Made by a program: the position numbers and the translations under genes | NCBI RefSeq assembly: GCF_036864975.1 | Contig: NZ_CP104311.1 | Span: 908,001-972,000 of the forward strand | Source of the DNA: Methylococcus capsulatus | GTDB lineage: Bacteria > Pseudomonadota > Gammaproteobacteria > Methylococcales > Methylococcaceae | Direction of reading: 5' to 3' | DNA length: 64,000 nucleotides | The notes under the pieces: generated by a model | Databases searched by the model: none | What the model saw: only the letters and a program-made list of their open reading frames with translations | What the model was told of the DNA's origin: nothing | Part shown: piece by piece, positions 1-8,709 of the stretch | Numbering within the stretch: position 1 is the first letter of the stretch | Layout: each line of letters begins with the position of its first letter

Positions 1-1206
1 AACGTCAATGACACACAACTTTCCCTCGGAGAGCGCGTGAACCAGCATGTCCATGAGTTGGCTGCTCTTGTCGTGCAGCATCCGGACAATCGATGTCATA
101 TTGGCCCGGGCGGCCAGAGCCTCGGCGTCCTGCTTTGGGTATTCAAGGTCTAGCAGCTTGGCAACATCCTCCAATGGCGTTGAGTTGCCGGTTTCATCAA
201 TGAGATTTACGAGCTTCTCCCAGCGCTCCTGGGGCAGGCCTCGAAGTTTCCGGACGTTCTGCTGTTCCTGACGTTCTGGCCCGAGCGCGATCGAAATCAC
301 GTCTCCTGGGCGTAGGCGGCGAATATCCAGCTTGATGCCCCCAGCCACGAACGACTGGTAGAAAGGACTCGGATTTTTCCTGTCGGTGAAGACGACAACC
401 TTGTCCTCCAGAGCGGGGACATCGCACAGCCCCGGACGGCCCTTGTCATCAGGCCAGAAATATTCGCCATCTGGATCGAAGATCACCGTGCCCACGGGGA
501 CCTGCTTGCCGGCGCGCTTGGTGACGAAGGGCGTCGTCTCGTAGAGCTTCGAGAAGAGCAGCTTGTTGAGATTGGATTTACCGAAGCCCGCTCTGGCAAA
601 GATGAAGCTGCGGCGAGACACCAGTGATTCGATCGGGAAGCGGACCAATACCTCGGGATCGACCACCTGCATCCATTCTTGCGCCTGGAGTGATTTGCTG
701 CCCGCGGCGTAGATGTACTCGCCGAAGGCCAGATGGCCGATGGGCGCCCCATCGATGTTGTGACCGGCGATCTCGCGCAGCACGTCGTCGTTCGGAAAAG
801 CCACCTTGCTGCCAACATGGGGGAGCCGGCGATGCGAGGGAACGAAGGTCAGCCCTTTGCCATTTCGCCGCAGCACACCGAGAACACGGATGTTCACCCG
901 GTATTTCAGGTACTGCTCACGCAGATCTTCGGGAATCGGCCTATCCTCGCGGACCGCGCGGATATTGAATTCCTCGCCGGAGCCGAAGGACAGCTTGCCC
1001 TCCGAGGAGAAGGAGGCGATGCGTCCCAGCACGGCCTCATCGGGCGTCTCCAATTGGACGAGGAGGAACTGCCCATGCATCGGGATGTTTTGGAACTCGT
1101 TCCGGTACGGCAACACCAGGTCGGCGTGGAACTCCATGCCTCCTTGCTGGAAGCCCCGGAAGATGCCGACGACCTGTTCCCTGGGAAAAAGTTGGATTTC
1201 TGCCAT
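1..1206 (-). CDS. herA: HerA-like DNA translocase ATPase (3' end outside window)
   Basis: The first 402 codons are present; the gene runs off the left edge. I translated it from the ATG at 1206, which has a GAGGGGGAA ribosome site overlapping the end of the nurA gene 11 bases upstream. An N-terminal beta-rich HerA-type region is followed by a Walker A motif GFGKSN near residue 206 and the HerA-typical stretch IFDPDGEYFWP about 35 residues later. The last visible residues, KLCVIDV, look like the Walker B strand. HerA ATPases form hexameric DNA pumps that work with NurA nuclease in DNA end processing, and in bacteria often in phage defence. Family assignment is from motifs; a defence role is inferred from the adjacent BREX operon. 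Confidence 0.8.
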   Translation of the reverse strand, partial: MAEIQLFPREQVVGIFRGFQQGGMEFHADLVLPYRNEFQNIPMHGQFLLVQLETPDEAVLGRIASFSSEGKLSFGSGEEFNIRAVREDRPIPEDLREQYLKYRVNIRVLGVLRRNGKGLTFVPSHRRLPHVGSKVAFPNDDVLREIAGHNIDGAPIGHLAFGEYIYAAGSKSLQAQEWMQVVDPEVLVRFPIESLVSRRSFIFARAGFGKSNLNKLLFSKLYETTPFVTKRAGKQVPVGTVIFDPDGEYFWPDDKGRPGLCDVPALEDKVVVFTDRKNPSPFYQSFVAGGIKLDIRRLRPGDVISIALGPERQEQQNVRKLRGLPQERWEKLVNLIDETGNSTPLEDVAKLLDLEYPKQDAEALAARANMTSIVRMLHDKSSQLMDMLVHALSEGKLCVIDV

Positions 1207-1217
1207 GTTGTTCCCCC

Positions 1218-2360
1218 TCATCCGTACCGGCGTTGCGCTGGGTCGGCGTCCTGTAGCTGAAACGCGTCCAAGGTCCCCGCGTCACCACCGAGACTCGATC
1301 GCACACCTTCGTAAATGAAGTCCTGCAGGATGTCGAAATCGAAATCGACCAGGGCCGCGTTTTCATGCGCCTTTTGCAGGCAACGGGGGTAGTGCGGCAC
1401 CGGGAAGCCGTTGATCGCGTCAGCGAGCATCGAGCCGAGGATGGTCTGCGACTCTCCGACTTGGGGCACAAAGATGTCCACCGGCCACACTGGGTCGCGG
1501 CGGTGTGAACCGAACTTCACCAGGAACATCTTGCCGCCGACGAACTTGTTGATCTCTCCACCCTCACCGGCGCGGTCATCGCCTCGCGCGAATTCCGACC
1601 AGACGTAGGCCTGTTCCTCAACCTCGCGCGGCACCTCCACGTAGGCCGGATAGTCGGTCTGAAGGACGCCTTCCAGCGCCATGGCGAGGCGATACCGTGA
1701 AAGCACCTTGCTGTGTTTGGCCACGCCAGCCAGGTACACCCGACGGCGGCTCTTGCTCCACTGCGCCTCGATGCGGTCCTTCATGCCCTGGAGCAGTCGC
1801 TGGAACAGCTCCTTGGCGAAGACCTTGCTGCGCAGTAGCCCGTCGCAAATGATCAAGGTGTCGGTACCAAAGTCCTTCTTCAGGATGGCGAACAAGATCG
1901 CCCACTCGACCAGTTCCCTGTAGACCTGCACCCAGCTGGGCGAAACCGGCTTCCCCTTATCGGTTGGCCGAATCATGTGGGAGAGCGCCGGCAGGCTGTC
2001 CACACCCAGAAAGGCCATCATCTCGCCCAGTGCCGTCCGCGCCGACCCGTCCGCAGCGAACTGACGCTCGTTGAGCTTCTGGACGGGGGTTGTGGGCGAG
2101 ACCGCCTCCAGGCAGTACTCGTTGTTGCTGCTATCCACCACCCGGACCAGCTGGATCAGGAAGGGGTCGAACTGGAGCTGGTTGTTGCCGCCATCGGTGC
2201 CGACCAGCGAGATCGACGTCGTGGCACGTGGTTGGATGCGGCGCGTGGCGCTCTTCAGAGGGCGGATCTCTTCCCGAAGCGCGTCCAGCACCCCCTGGTC
2301 GGTGCCGATGCAGTCCGCGATGGCCTCCTTCAGTTGGGCCTGGCTCGCCGGGTCGATCAT
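1218..2360 (-). CDS. nurA: NurA-domain nuclease
   Basis: 380 residues from the ATG at 2360, chosen because GGAGGGGG lies just upstream; a longer reading would begin at 2432. NurA is a Mn-dependent 5'-3' nuclease that works in a complex with HerA. Visible signs are the N-terminal strand ISLVGTDGG, which holds the expected catalytic Asp, and a C-terminal block FPVPHYPRCLQKAHENA that resembles the NurA C-terminal motif (aromatic-Pro, then K/RAHE). It is followed after 11 bases by the HerA-like gene on the same strand, so the two form an operon. It is transcribed away from the BREX operon. It is longer and more diverged than archaeal NurA, so the family call is good but not certain. Confidence 0.72.
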   Translation of the reverse strand: MIDPASQAQLKEAIADCIGTDQGVLDALREEIRPLKSATRRIQPRATTSISLVGTDGGNNQLQFDPFLIQLVRVVDSSNNEYCLEAVSPTTPVQKLNERQFAADGSARTALGEMMAFLGVDSLPALSHMIRPTDKGKPVSPSWVQVYRELVEWAILFAILKKDFGTDTLIICDGLLRSKVFAKELFQRLLQGMKDRIEAQWSKSRRRVYLAGVAKHSKVLSRYRLAMALEGVLQTDYPAYVEVPREVEEQAYVWSEFARGDDRAGEGGEINKFVGGKMFLVKFGSHRRDPVWPVDIFVPQVGESQTILGSMLADAINGFPVPHYPRCLQKAHENAALVDFDFDILQDFIYEGVRSSLGGDAGTLDAFQLQDADPAQRRYG

Positions 2361-2464
2361 TCCCCCTCCTGCCGACTGGCTGTTCAAACATAGACAAGTT
2401 TGCCGTATGCTTGCCAAGATTACCATCATCACCGGCCGCTGTCCCGATACCGGGTGAGGAAGCG
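2361..2464. promoter_or_regulatory. Divergent promoter region between nurA-herA and the BREX operon
   Basis: This 104-bp gap separates two divergent operons and must hold both promoters. On the minus strand TTGGCA (2412-2417) is a fair -35, but no convincing -10 follows at 17 bases. On the plus strand no good consensus pair is visible. GGTGAGGAAG just before 2465 is the ribosome site of the first BREX-side gene. The helix-turn-helix protein encoded next is a natural candidate for binding here, but that is inference. Confidence 0.4.
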
Positions 2465-2692
2465 ATGAAAGACGACACTGGAGAGATATTCACGCTCGAC
2501 GAAGTAGCTGCCTACCTCAAGGTGGGCAAGCGCACGGTCTATCGCTTGGCGGCGGCTAAGAAGATCCCCGCATTCAAAGTTGGTGGCACTTGGCGATTCC
2601 GGCGCCAGGAAATCGACCAGTGGATCAAGAGGCAGACGGCGGAAGCCCAGAGCGATGATGGTCCTGGCGGACCTCATGGCAGGAATGGGTAA
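2465..2692 (+). CDS. Small excisionase/MerR-type helix-turn-helix protein heading the BREX operon
   Basis: 75 residues from the ATG at 2465, preceded by GAGGAAG; longer upstream readings cross the divergent promoter and are not credible. Residues 9-55 are a classic HTH_17/excisionase-like winged helix, with LDEVAAYLKVGKRTVYRLAA as the DNA-reading helices and an FKVGGTWRFRRQEIDQWI wing. Such proteins bind DNA as excision factors or small transcription regulators. Lying 11 bases before brxF and opposite nurA, it probably regulates one or both operons. The C-terminal tail is low-complexity Gly/Pro/Asp. Confidence 0.75.
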   Translation: MKDDTGEIFTLDEVAAYLKVGKRTVYRLAAAKKIPAFKVGGTWRFRRQEIDQWIKRQTAEAQSDDGPGGPHGRNG

Positions 2693-2703
2693 AGGGCCGC
2701 CCC

Positions 2704-3171
2704 ATGCTCACACGACTGGACCGTCTGGTAGACGAGATCGCGGCCCTGCACAGCAAGCTGATCCTGCTTGTTGGGCGCCCTGGATGCGGCAAGAGCGCGC
2801 TGCTGGCCGAGCTGGCCAATCAGCGCGGTATGAAGGTAATGAATGTCGGAGCGGTGTTGGGAAAGCGTCTCGCGGCGCTCGCCCAGCGGCAGCGAGCACT
2901 TCAGGCCAATGTCGCGATGCGGGAGCTGGCCGATGAGTACGCGAGTGGCGATCTGGTCCTGCTCGACAACATCGAGCTGCTGTTCGATCAGTCGCTCAAG
3001 CTCGATCCGTTGGATCTGCTCAAGCGCCACGCCCACGCTCGGCGTGTTGTAGCAGTGTGGCCAGGAGAGCTGCGCGACGGTCGGTTGAGCTATGCCGAGA
3101 TGGGGCATCCGGAATATCAGGACTACGGCCTGGAGGGCGTGGTTCCGTTCGAAATTGAATCGATTGGGTAA
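2704..3171 (+). CDS. brxF: BREX type 3 small P-loop ATPase BrxF
   Basis: 155 residues. Walker A GRPGCGKS lies at residues 24-31 and a Walker B strand LVLLDN at 84-89. Size, sequence style and position directly before a large BrxC-type ATPase match BrxF, the hallmark gene of type 3 BREX. BREX systems methylate host DNA and block replication of unmethylated phage DNA; the role of BrxF is unknown beyond ATP binding. The start has only a weak AAAGGG ribosome site, which suggests partial dependence on translation of the preceding gene. Eleven bases separate its stop from brxC. Confidence 0.8.
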   Translation: MLTRLDRLVDEIAALHSKLILLVGRPGCGKSALLAELANQRGMKVMNVGAVLGKRLAALAQRQRALQANVAMRELADEYASGDLVLLDNIELLFDQSLKLDPLDLLKRHAHARRVVAVWPGELRDGRLSYAEMGHPEYQDYGLEGVVPFEIESIG

Positions 3172-3182
3172 AGGGAAAACGC

Positions 3183-6100
3183 ATGCGCTACGGGGATCTC
3201 ATTCAGTTCGAGCCGATCGAGTCGGTCATTCAGCTGCTCGACGCCAATCGGCCCGATGAGGCAAAGAAGCTCGTCGCCACCTACGTCATCTCCGACGACA
3301 TGGCCGAGCGGATCACCAAGCAGATGATCCCGCAGCTCTCGTTCGACGAATCGGTCGACCACAAGGGTGTGCTCGTGGTCGGCAACTATGGCACCGGTAA
3401 GTCGCATTTGATGTCGGTGCTGTCGCTGATCGCCGAGGACGCCGCCTACGTCCCCATGATCCGCCACCCCAAGGTCGCCGAGGCTGCCGGTGCGATCGCC
3501 GGCAAGTTCAAGGTGCACCGGATCGAGATCTCCAGCCAGATGTCCCTGCGCGACATCATCACGCAGGAGCTCGAGATTTTCCTGGAGAACCAGGGTGTTA
3601 GCTATTCCTTCCCGCCGGCCGACAAGGTGGTCAACAACAAGGCCGCCTTCGAAGAGATGATGGCCGCGTTCGACGAGGTGCACCCCAACCACGGCGTCCT
3701 CCTCGTCGTTGATGAATTCCTTGAATACCTGCGCTCCCGCAAGGACCATGATCTGGTGCTGGATCTGTCCTTCCTGCGCGAGATCGGCGAGGTCACCAAG
3801 CACCTGCGCTTCCGCTTCGTGGCCGGCGTGCAGGAGGCCATCTTCGACAGCAGCCGCTTCCAGCACGTGGCCGACAGCCTGTATCGCGTGAGCGAGCGCT
3901 TCACCCAGGTGCTGCTTGCCCGCCATGACGTGAGCTTTGTGGTGGCCGAACGCCTGCTCAAGAAGTCGGCCGACCAGCAACACAAGATCCGCACCTATCT
4001 CACGCCCTTCGCCAAGTTCTACAGCAATATGAACGAGCGGATGGATGAGTATGTCCGCCTTTTCCCCGTTCACCCGGACTACATCGGCACCTTCGAGCGG
4101 CTGATCTTTACCGAAAAGCGTGGCGCGCTGGTCACCCTGCGCGACCAGATCCAGGCTCTCCTGGATGAGGAGGTGCCGACCGATCGCCCCGGCTTGATCG
4201 GCTACGACAAGTTCTGGGACACGGTCACCTCCAACTCGGTGCTGCGCTCAGACCCGAATATCGGCCCGGTGTTGAAGGTTGCGGAGGCGCTGGGCGAGCG
4301 CGTGCAAAAGGCCTTCACCCGTCCGCCCTACAAGGCGATGGCCATGCGGGTGATCAAGGGGCTGTCCGTACACCGCCTGACCACCGGCGGCGACATCTAC
4401 GTGCCGGTGGGCCCAACGGCCGAGGAACTGCGCGACACGCTTTGTCTGTACCAGCCCGGCATCGAGGACATGGGCGGCGAGCCTTCCGACGACCTGCTGA
4501 CCGCCGTGCAGACGACGCTGCGCGAGATCGTCAAGACGGTCAACGGCCAGTTCATCTCCAAAGCGCCAGATACCGAGCAGTACTACCTCGATCTCAAGAA
4601 GGACGTCGACTACGACGCCCAGATCGAAAAGCGCGCCGAAGCGCTGTCCGACGACGCCCTGGATCGTGCCTACTACAGCGCCATGATGCAGCTCATGGAA
4701 TGCACCGATGAGCATGCCTACGTTACCGGCTACAAGATATGGCAGCACCAGGTCGAGTGGCAGGACCGCCGCGTGGAGCGCAACGGCTACCTCTTCCTAG
4801 GGGCGCCCAACGATCGGCCGACCGCCCAGCCCGAGCGCGATTTCTACATCTACTTCATCCAGCCGTTCGAGCCGCCCCGTTTCCGCGACGACAACAAGAC
4901 GGACGAGGTGTTCTTCCGACTGAAGGGGCTGGACGACGCCATCAAGCGCCATCTGGCGTTCTACGCCGCTGCCCAGGAACTTGCTTCCACGGCCAGCTGC
5001 GCGGCAAAGGCCGTCTACCTGGACAAGGCCCGTCGCGCCTTAAGCGACATGAGCAAGTGGCTGCAGGACAAACAGATGACCGCCTTCGAGGTCACCTACC
5101 AGGGCAAGACCCGACGCCTTTCGGAATGGGCCAAGGGCGTGTCGATGCGCGACAAGCTCCGATTGGGCCCGGACGAGCGCGCCAACTTCCGCGACATCGT
5201 CAACGTCACCTCAGGTCTGGCTCTCGGCACCCATTTCGCGGATCTTGCGCCGGAATATCCGACCTTCTCTGTCCTGGTCACCGAATCCAACCGCAAGCAG
5301 CTCATCACCAACGCCCTGAAGGCGCTGGCGGGTGGAACGCGCACCAAGGACGCCATCGCCATCCTGGACGCGCTGGAGATGTTGGACGGCGACCGCATCG
5401 AGCCCACGCGATCCAAGTACGCCCAGGAAGTGCTCAACCGGCTCAAGGCCAAAGGCCACGGGCAGGTGCTCAACCGCAGCGAGCTGCTCGTTCCGGTTGC
5501 TGGAGACATCGAATATTTCTACCCAACCAAGTACAGACTGGAGCCAGACCTTCTGATCATCGTGCTGGGCGCGCTGGTCTACTCGGGCGACATCGTGCTG
5601 GCGATTACCGGCGACAAGATCGACGCCGGCAAGCTGTCGCTCCTGGCCGAACGACCCTTGGACGACCTGATCCAGTTCAAGCACATCGAACCGCCCAAGG
5701 AAATCAATGTCGCCGTCTTGCGCTCGCTGTTCGAGCTGCTGGGCCTGCCGTCCGGCCTTGCCCAGATGGCGACGCAAGGCAAGGAAGAACCGGTCAAGAA
5801 ACTGCTGGATGCCGTGGCCAAGCTGGTACAGCGTGTGCTCACGGTCGGCACCGACCTGCAGAACCGCCTCAGCTTCTGGGGCCAGTCCCTGCTGCGCGAA
5901 GAAGAGCTGCGCGATTGGCGCACACGGCTGGAAGCGCTCAAGGGCTTCCTGGAAGGACTGTCGCCCTACAACACCGTCGGCAAGCTGAAAAACCTGCGCA
6001 TCACCCAGGACGACATCGATACCCAAAAGAAGAACCTCGATGTGCTTGCCGCAGTGGAGAGACTGCGTGACCTGGTTGCCGAGCTGGGCAATGTTGCCGC

Positions 6101-6911
6101 CTACCTCTCCCAAGCCGAAATGGTGCTGCCCGGCGATCATCCCTGGGTGCAGCAGGCACAGGCTGCCCGCAAGGACATTCTCGACAAGCTCGCCGAGGAC
6201 CGCAGTGCGCAGCATGCCGCTGAATACCGCCAGCGCCTGGCCACGTTGAAGAAGGACTACATCACCGCCTACGTGGCGCAACACAGTAAGGCCCGGCTCG
6301 GCGTGGCGGAGGACAAGACCAAGTCCGCTCTGCGCAAGGATCTGCGCATGGTGACCCTGCGCGCCTTGGCTGGCATCTCCCTCATGCCCACCGGCCAGCT
6401 CACCACCTTCGAAGACAGACTGGACAAGCTCAAGAGCTGCGCATCCCTGGTGGAAAGGGAGCTGGAAACAAGCCCGGTATGCCCGCACTGCGGTTTTCGC
6501 CCTGCCAACGAGCAGGGCGATCTGCTGCCGGCCGCCAACGTGCTCAAGGCCCTGGACGACGAACTCGATCGTCTCCTGGAAGGGTGGCAGCGAACCCTAC
6601 TGGACAACCTGGACGACCCGATCATTCAAGCGAACTTCGAACTGCTTAGACCTAAGCAGCGTGACCTGATCAAGGGCTTCCTTGCGTCGAAAGCCTTGCC
6701 GGATCCGGTCACGCCCGAGTTCGTCGCAGCGGTTCAGGAAGCGCTGTCCGGCCTCGAAAAGATCGTGGTCACCGGCGACGACGTCAAGAGGGCGCTGCTC
6801 GCTGGTGGATCCCCCGCGACGCCCGAGGATCTGCGCAAGCGTTTCGAGTCGTTCCTGAGCGAGCGCTGCAAGGGCAAGGACGCGAGCAAGCTGCGGTTCG
6901 TGGTGGAGTAA
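3183..6911 (+). CDS. brxC: BREX type 3 large ATPase BrxC/PglY (DUF6079-like)
   Basis: 1242 residues. Walker A GNYGTGKS is at 67-74 and Walker B VLLVVDEF at 172-179, followed by a long helical body. A lone CPHCG knuckle occurs near residue 1100. The N-terminal pattern (a DLIQFEPIESVIQL helix, then an AAA domain) and the length fit the BrxC/PglY ATPases of BREX, which are thought to work on DNA together with PglZ and PglX. In type 3 loci brxC is normally followed directly by pglXI. Here an ATPase-DUF4276 cassette intervenes. No frameshift or truncation is seen. Confidence 0.85.
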   Translation: MRYGDLIQFEPIESVIQLLDANRPDEAKKLVATYVISDDMAERITKQMIPQLSFDESVDHKGVLVVGNYGTGKSHLMSVLSLIAEDAAYVPMIRHPKVAEAAGAIAGKFKVHRIEISSQMSLRDIITQELEIFLENQGVSYSFPPADKVVNNKAAFEEMMAAFDEVHPNHGVLLVVDEFLEYLRSRKDHDLVLDLSFLREIGEVTKHLRFRFVAGVQEAIFDSSRFQHVADSLYRVSERFTQVLLARHDVSFVVAERLLKKSADQQHKIRTYLTPFAKFYSNMNERMDEYVRLFPVHPDYIGTFERLIFTEKRGALVTLRDQIQALLDEEVPTDRPGLIGYDKFWDTVTSNSVLRSDPNIGPVLKVAEALGERVQKAFTRPPYKAMAMRVIKGLSVHRLTTGGDIYVPVGPTAEELRDTLCLYQPGIEDMGGEPSDDLLTAVQTTLREIVKTVNGQFISKAPDTEQYYLDLKKDVDYDAQIEKRAEALSDDALDRAYYSAMMQLMECTDEHAYVTGYKIWQHQVEWQDRRVERNGYLFLGAPNDRPTAQPERDFYIYFIQPFEPPRFRDDNKTDEVFFRLKGLDDAIKRHLAFYAAAQELASTASCAAKAVYLDKARRALSDMSKWLQDKQMTAFEVTYQGKTRRLSEWAKGVSMRDKLRLGPDERANFRDIVNVTSGLALGTHFADLAPEYPTFSVLVTESNRKQLITNALKALAGGTRTKDAIAILDALEMLDGDRIEPTRSKYAQEVLNRLKAKGHGQVLNRSELLVPVAGDIEYFYPTKYRLEPDLLIIVLGALVYSGDIVLAITGDKIDAGKLSLLAERPLDDLIQFKHIEPPKEINVAVLRSLFELLGLPSGLAQMATQGKEEPVKKLLDAVAKLVQRVLTVGTDLQNRLSFWGQSLLREEELRDWRTRLEALKGFLEGLSPYNTVGKLKNLRITQDDIDTQKKNLDVLAAVERLRDLVAELGNVAAYLSQAEMVLPGDHPWVQQAQAARKDILDKLAEDRSAQHAAEYRQRLATLKKDYITAYVAQHSKARLGVAEDKTKSALRKDLRMVTLRALAGISLMPTGQLTTFEDRLDKLKSCASLVERELETSPVCPHCGFRPANEQGDLLPAANVLKALDDELDRLLEGWQRTLLDNLDDPIIQANFELLRPKQRDLIKGFLASKALPDPVTPEFVAAVQEALSGLEKIVVTGDDVKRALLAGGSPATPEDLRKRFESFLSERCKGKDASKLRFVVE

Positions 6912-6922
6912 AGGAGCCCGAC

Positions 6923-8083
6923 ATGATCAAGACCATCACGCTCACCAATTTCCTGAGTTACGGACCCGCGCCCGAGCCGGTCGAGCTGCGCGCGCTCAAT
7001 GTGATCATCGGCCCGAACGGATCTGGAAAGTCCAACCTCATCGAGGCACTGGAGCTGCTGTGTGCAACTCCGAAAGACTTGCTGATCCCCATCCGCGACG
7101 GCGGCGGCGTCCGCGATTGGCTGTGGAAAGGCGCCACAAAGCCGCCCATCGCCATGATCGACGCGGTCATCGACAACCCCAAAGGCCCTGTGCCGCTGCG
7201 CTATGTGCTGAGTTTCACCGAGGTGGGCCAGCGCTTTGAGATCGTGGACGAAAGGGTGGAAAACGAAGTGCCCGATGTGGGACACGCCCAGCCCTACCTG
7301 TACTACAAGTTCGAGAGTGGGCATGGCGTGCTCAACGTCAAGGGCAAACAGCGTCGCTTGCAGCACGAAGACATCGACCCCACCGCATCGATCCTAGCCC
7401 AGCGCAAAGATCCCGACCAATACCCAGAGCTGACCTACCTGGGCAACGCTTTCTCGAAGATGCGTCTGTACCGGGAGTGGAGCTTCGGCCGTTACACCAT
7501 TCCTCGCCTTCCCCAGAAGGCCGACCTGCCCAACGAGCATCTGGAGCCCGACGCGAGCAACTTGGGCCTGGTGCTCAACCGTTTGCGTCGTGAGCCAACC
7601 GTCAAGAAGCGGCTGCTGGATGCCTTGAGGGCGCTCTACGATGGCATCGACGACTTCGATGTGCAGATTGAAGGCGGCACTGTGCAGGTGTTCTTCCACG
7701 AAGGGCGCTACACCGTGCCTGCCACCCGCTTTTCGGACGGCACGCTGCGTTATCTGTGCCTGCTCGCGATCCTTTGCCACCCCAACCCGGGGCCGCTCGT
7801 CGTCATCGAAGAGCCGGAGCTGGGCCTCCACCCGGATGTGCTGCCCACCCTGGCTGAGCTGCTCAAGGAAGCCTCCGCGCGCACGCAACTCGTCGTCACC
7901 ACCCATTCCGATATCCTGGTCGATGCGCTGACCGACCAGCCCGAAGCGGTACTGGTCGCCAGCAGGGATGAAGCGGGTACGCGCCTGGAACGACTGAGCG
8001 CCGAAAAGCTCAAGCCCTGGCTGGAGAAATATCGCTTGGGGCAGCTTTGGACCCGCGGCGAGATCGGAGGGACACGGTGGTGA
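6923..8083 (+). CDS. AAA/ABC-type ATPase (OLD/RecF-like), accessory cassette 1
   Basis: 386 residues. The N-terminal strand leads into Walker A GPNGSGKS (30-37). FSDGTLRYL is an ABC-type signature, PLVVIEEPE near residue 296 is Walker B, and TTHSD near 326 is the switch histidine. This is the RecF/OLD/AAA15-21 family of single-chain ABC ATPases that sense DNA or phage proteins in many defence systems. It starts 11 bases after brxC with an AAAGGAG site. Its stop overlaps the next start as GTGA, so it is coupled to the DUF4276 gene. The pair resembles the PARIS plan (AAA ATPase plus TOPRIM partner), but with DUF4276 in place of DUF4435. Confidence 0.8.
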   Translation: MIKTITLTNFLSYGPAPEPVELRALNVIIGPNGSGKSNLIEALELLCATPKDLLIPIRDGGGVRDWLWKGATKPPIAMIDAVIDNPKGPVPLRYVLSFTEVGQRFEIVDERVENEVPDVGHAQPYLYYKFESGHGVLNVKGKQRRLQHEDIDPTASILAQRKDPDQYPELTYLGNAFSKMRLYREWSFGRYTIPRLPQKADLPNEHLEPDASNLGLVLNRLRREPTVKKRLLDALRALYDGIDDFDVQIEGGTVQVFFHEGRYTVPATRFSDGTLRYLCLLAILCHPNPGPLVVIEEPELGLHPDVLPTLAELLKEASARTQLVVTTHSDILVDALTDQPEAVLVASRDEAGTRLERLSAEKLKPWLEKYRLGQLWTRGEIGGTRW

Positions 8084-8709
8084 AGCTCTACGTCGAGGGT
8101 GGCGGTGACGGCAAAGCCCTGCAGATCGAGTGTCGCCGCGGATTCCGGGAGTTTCTCGAGAAAGCCGGCTTGAAAGGCAAGATGCCCGCCATCGCCGCCT
8201 GTGGTGGCAGGCGCTTCGCCTATGAGGATTACTGCACGGCGATCGCCAACGGCGAAGCGGCGATGCTGCTGGTCGACAGCGAAGCGCCTATCGCGGCCGC
8301 ACACCAGAAGGGAAAGCCAGATGAGTGGCTGCCTTGGCAGCACCTGAAAGCCCGACAGGGTGATGGCTGGGACAGGCCCCAAGGCGCCCGTGAAGCCGAC
8401 TGCCACCTGATGGTGCAGTGCATGGAATCCTGGTTCCTAGCCGACCGAGAAAAGCTCAAGGACTTTTTCGGCCAGGGCTTTCGGGACAACGCCCTGCCAT
8501 CCGCCGCAAACCCGGTCGAAACGATCGCCAAAACGGCGGTGCTCGACAGCCTGAAGAATGCCACGCGTCACTGCCAGCTCAAAGGGCAGTACGGCAAAGG
8601 CGATCACTCCTTCAAATTGCTGGCGCAACTCGACCCTGCCAAGGTCGTCGCCGCCTCGCCCTGGGCGAAGCGCTTTGTCGACACCCTCAAACAGAAGATG
8701 GGCGCATGA
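8080..8709 (+). CDS. DUF4276 protein, TOPRIM-like partner of the cassette 1 ATPase
   Basis: 209 residues from the GTG at 8080. That start gives a four-base GTGA overlap with the ATPase gene and sits nine bases after GGAGG at 8066-8070; an in-frame GTG at 8077 is the alternative. The N-terminal strand KLYVEGGGD supplies a TOPRIM-style Glu and AAMLLVDSEAP supplies a D-x-E acidic pair, consistent with a metal-binding nuclease or nucleotidyl-transfer fold. A central CMESWFLAD block and a C-terminal SPWAKRFVDTL are typical of DUF4276. The reading is a predicted effector nuclease controlled by the ATPase. The catalytic role is inference from motif layout. Confidence 0.75.
   Translation: MKLYVEGGGDGKALQIECRRGFREFLEKAGLKGKMPAIAACGGRRFAYEDYCTAIANGEAAMLLVDSEAPIAAAHQKGKPDEWLPWQHLKARQGDGWDRPQGAREADCHLMVQCMESWFLADREKLKDFFGQGFRDNALPSAANPVETIAKTAVLDSLKNATRHCQLKGQYGKGDHSFKLLAQLDPAKVVAASPWAKRFVDTLKQKMGA

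Noticed and set aside
2090-2464. Upstream extension of the small helix-turn-helix gene (200-residue frame)
   Set aside because: It runs antisense through nurA and the divergent promoter; GAGGAAG before 2465 marks the real start.
4739-6070. 443-codon frame within brxC
   Set aside because: Composition is Arg/Pro/Gly-rich with no domain; it is a frame shadow of the 1242-residue ATPase.
5211-6488. 425-codon minus-strand frame
   Set aside because: Antisense shadow of brxC produced by GC-rich codon usage; no ribosome site or motif.
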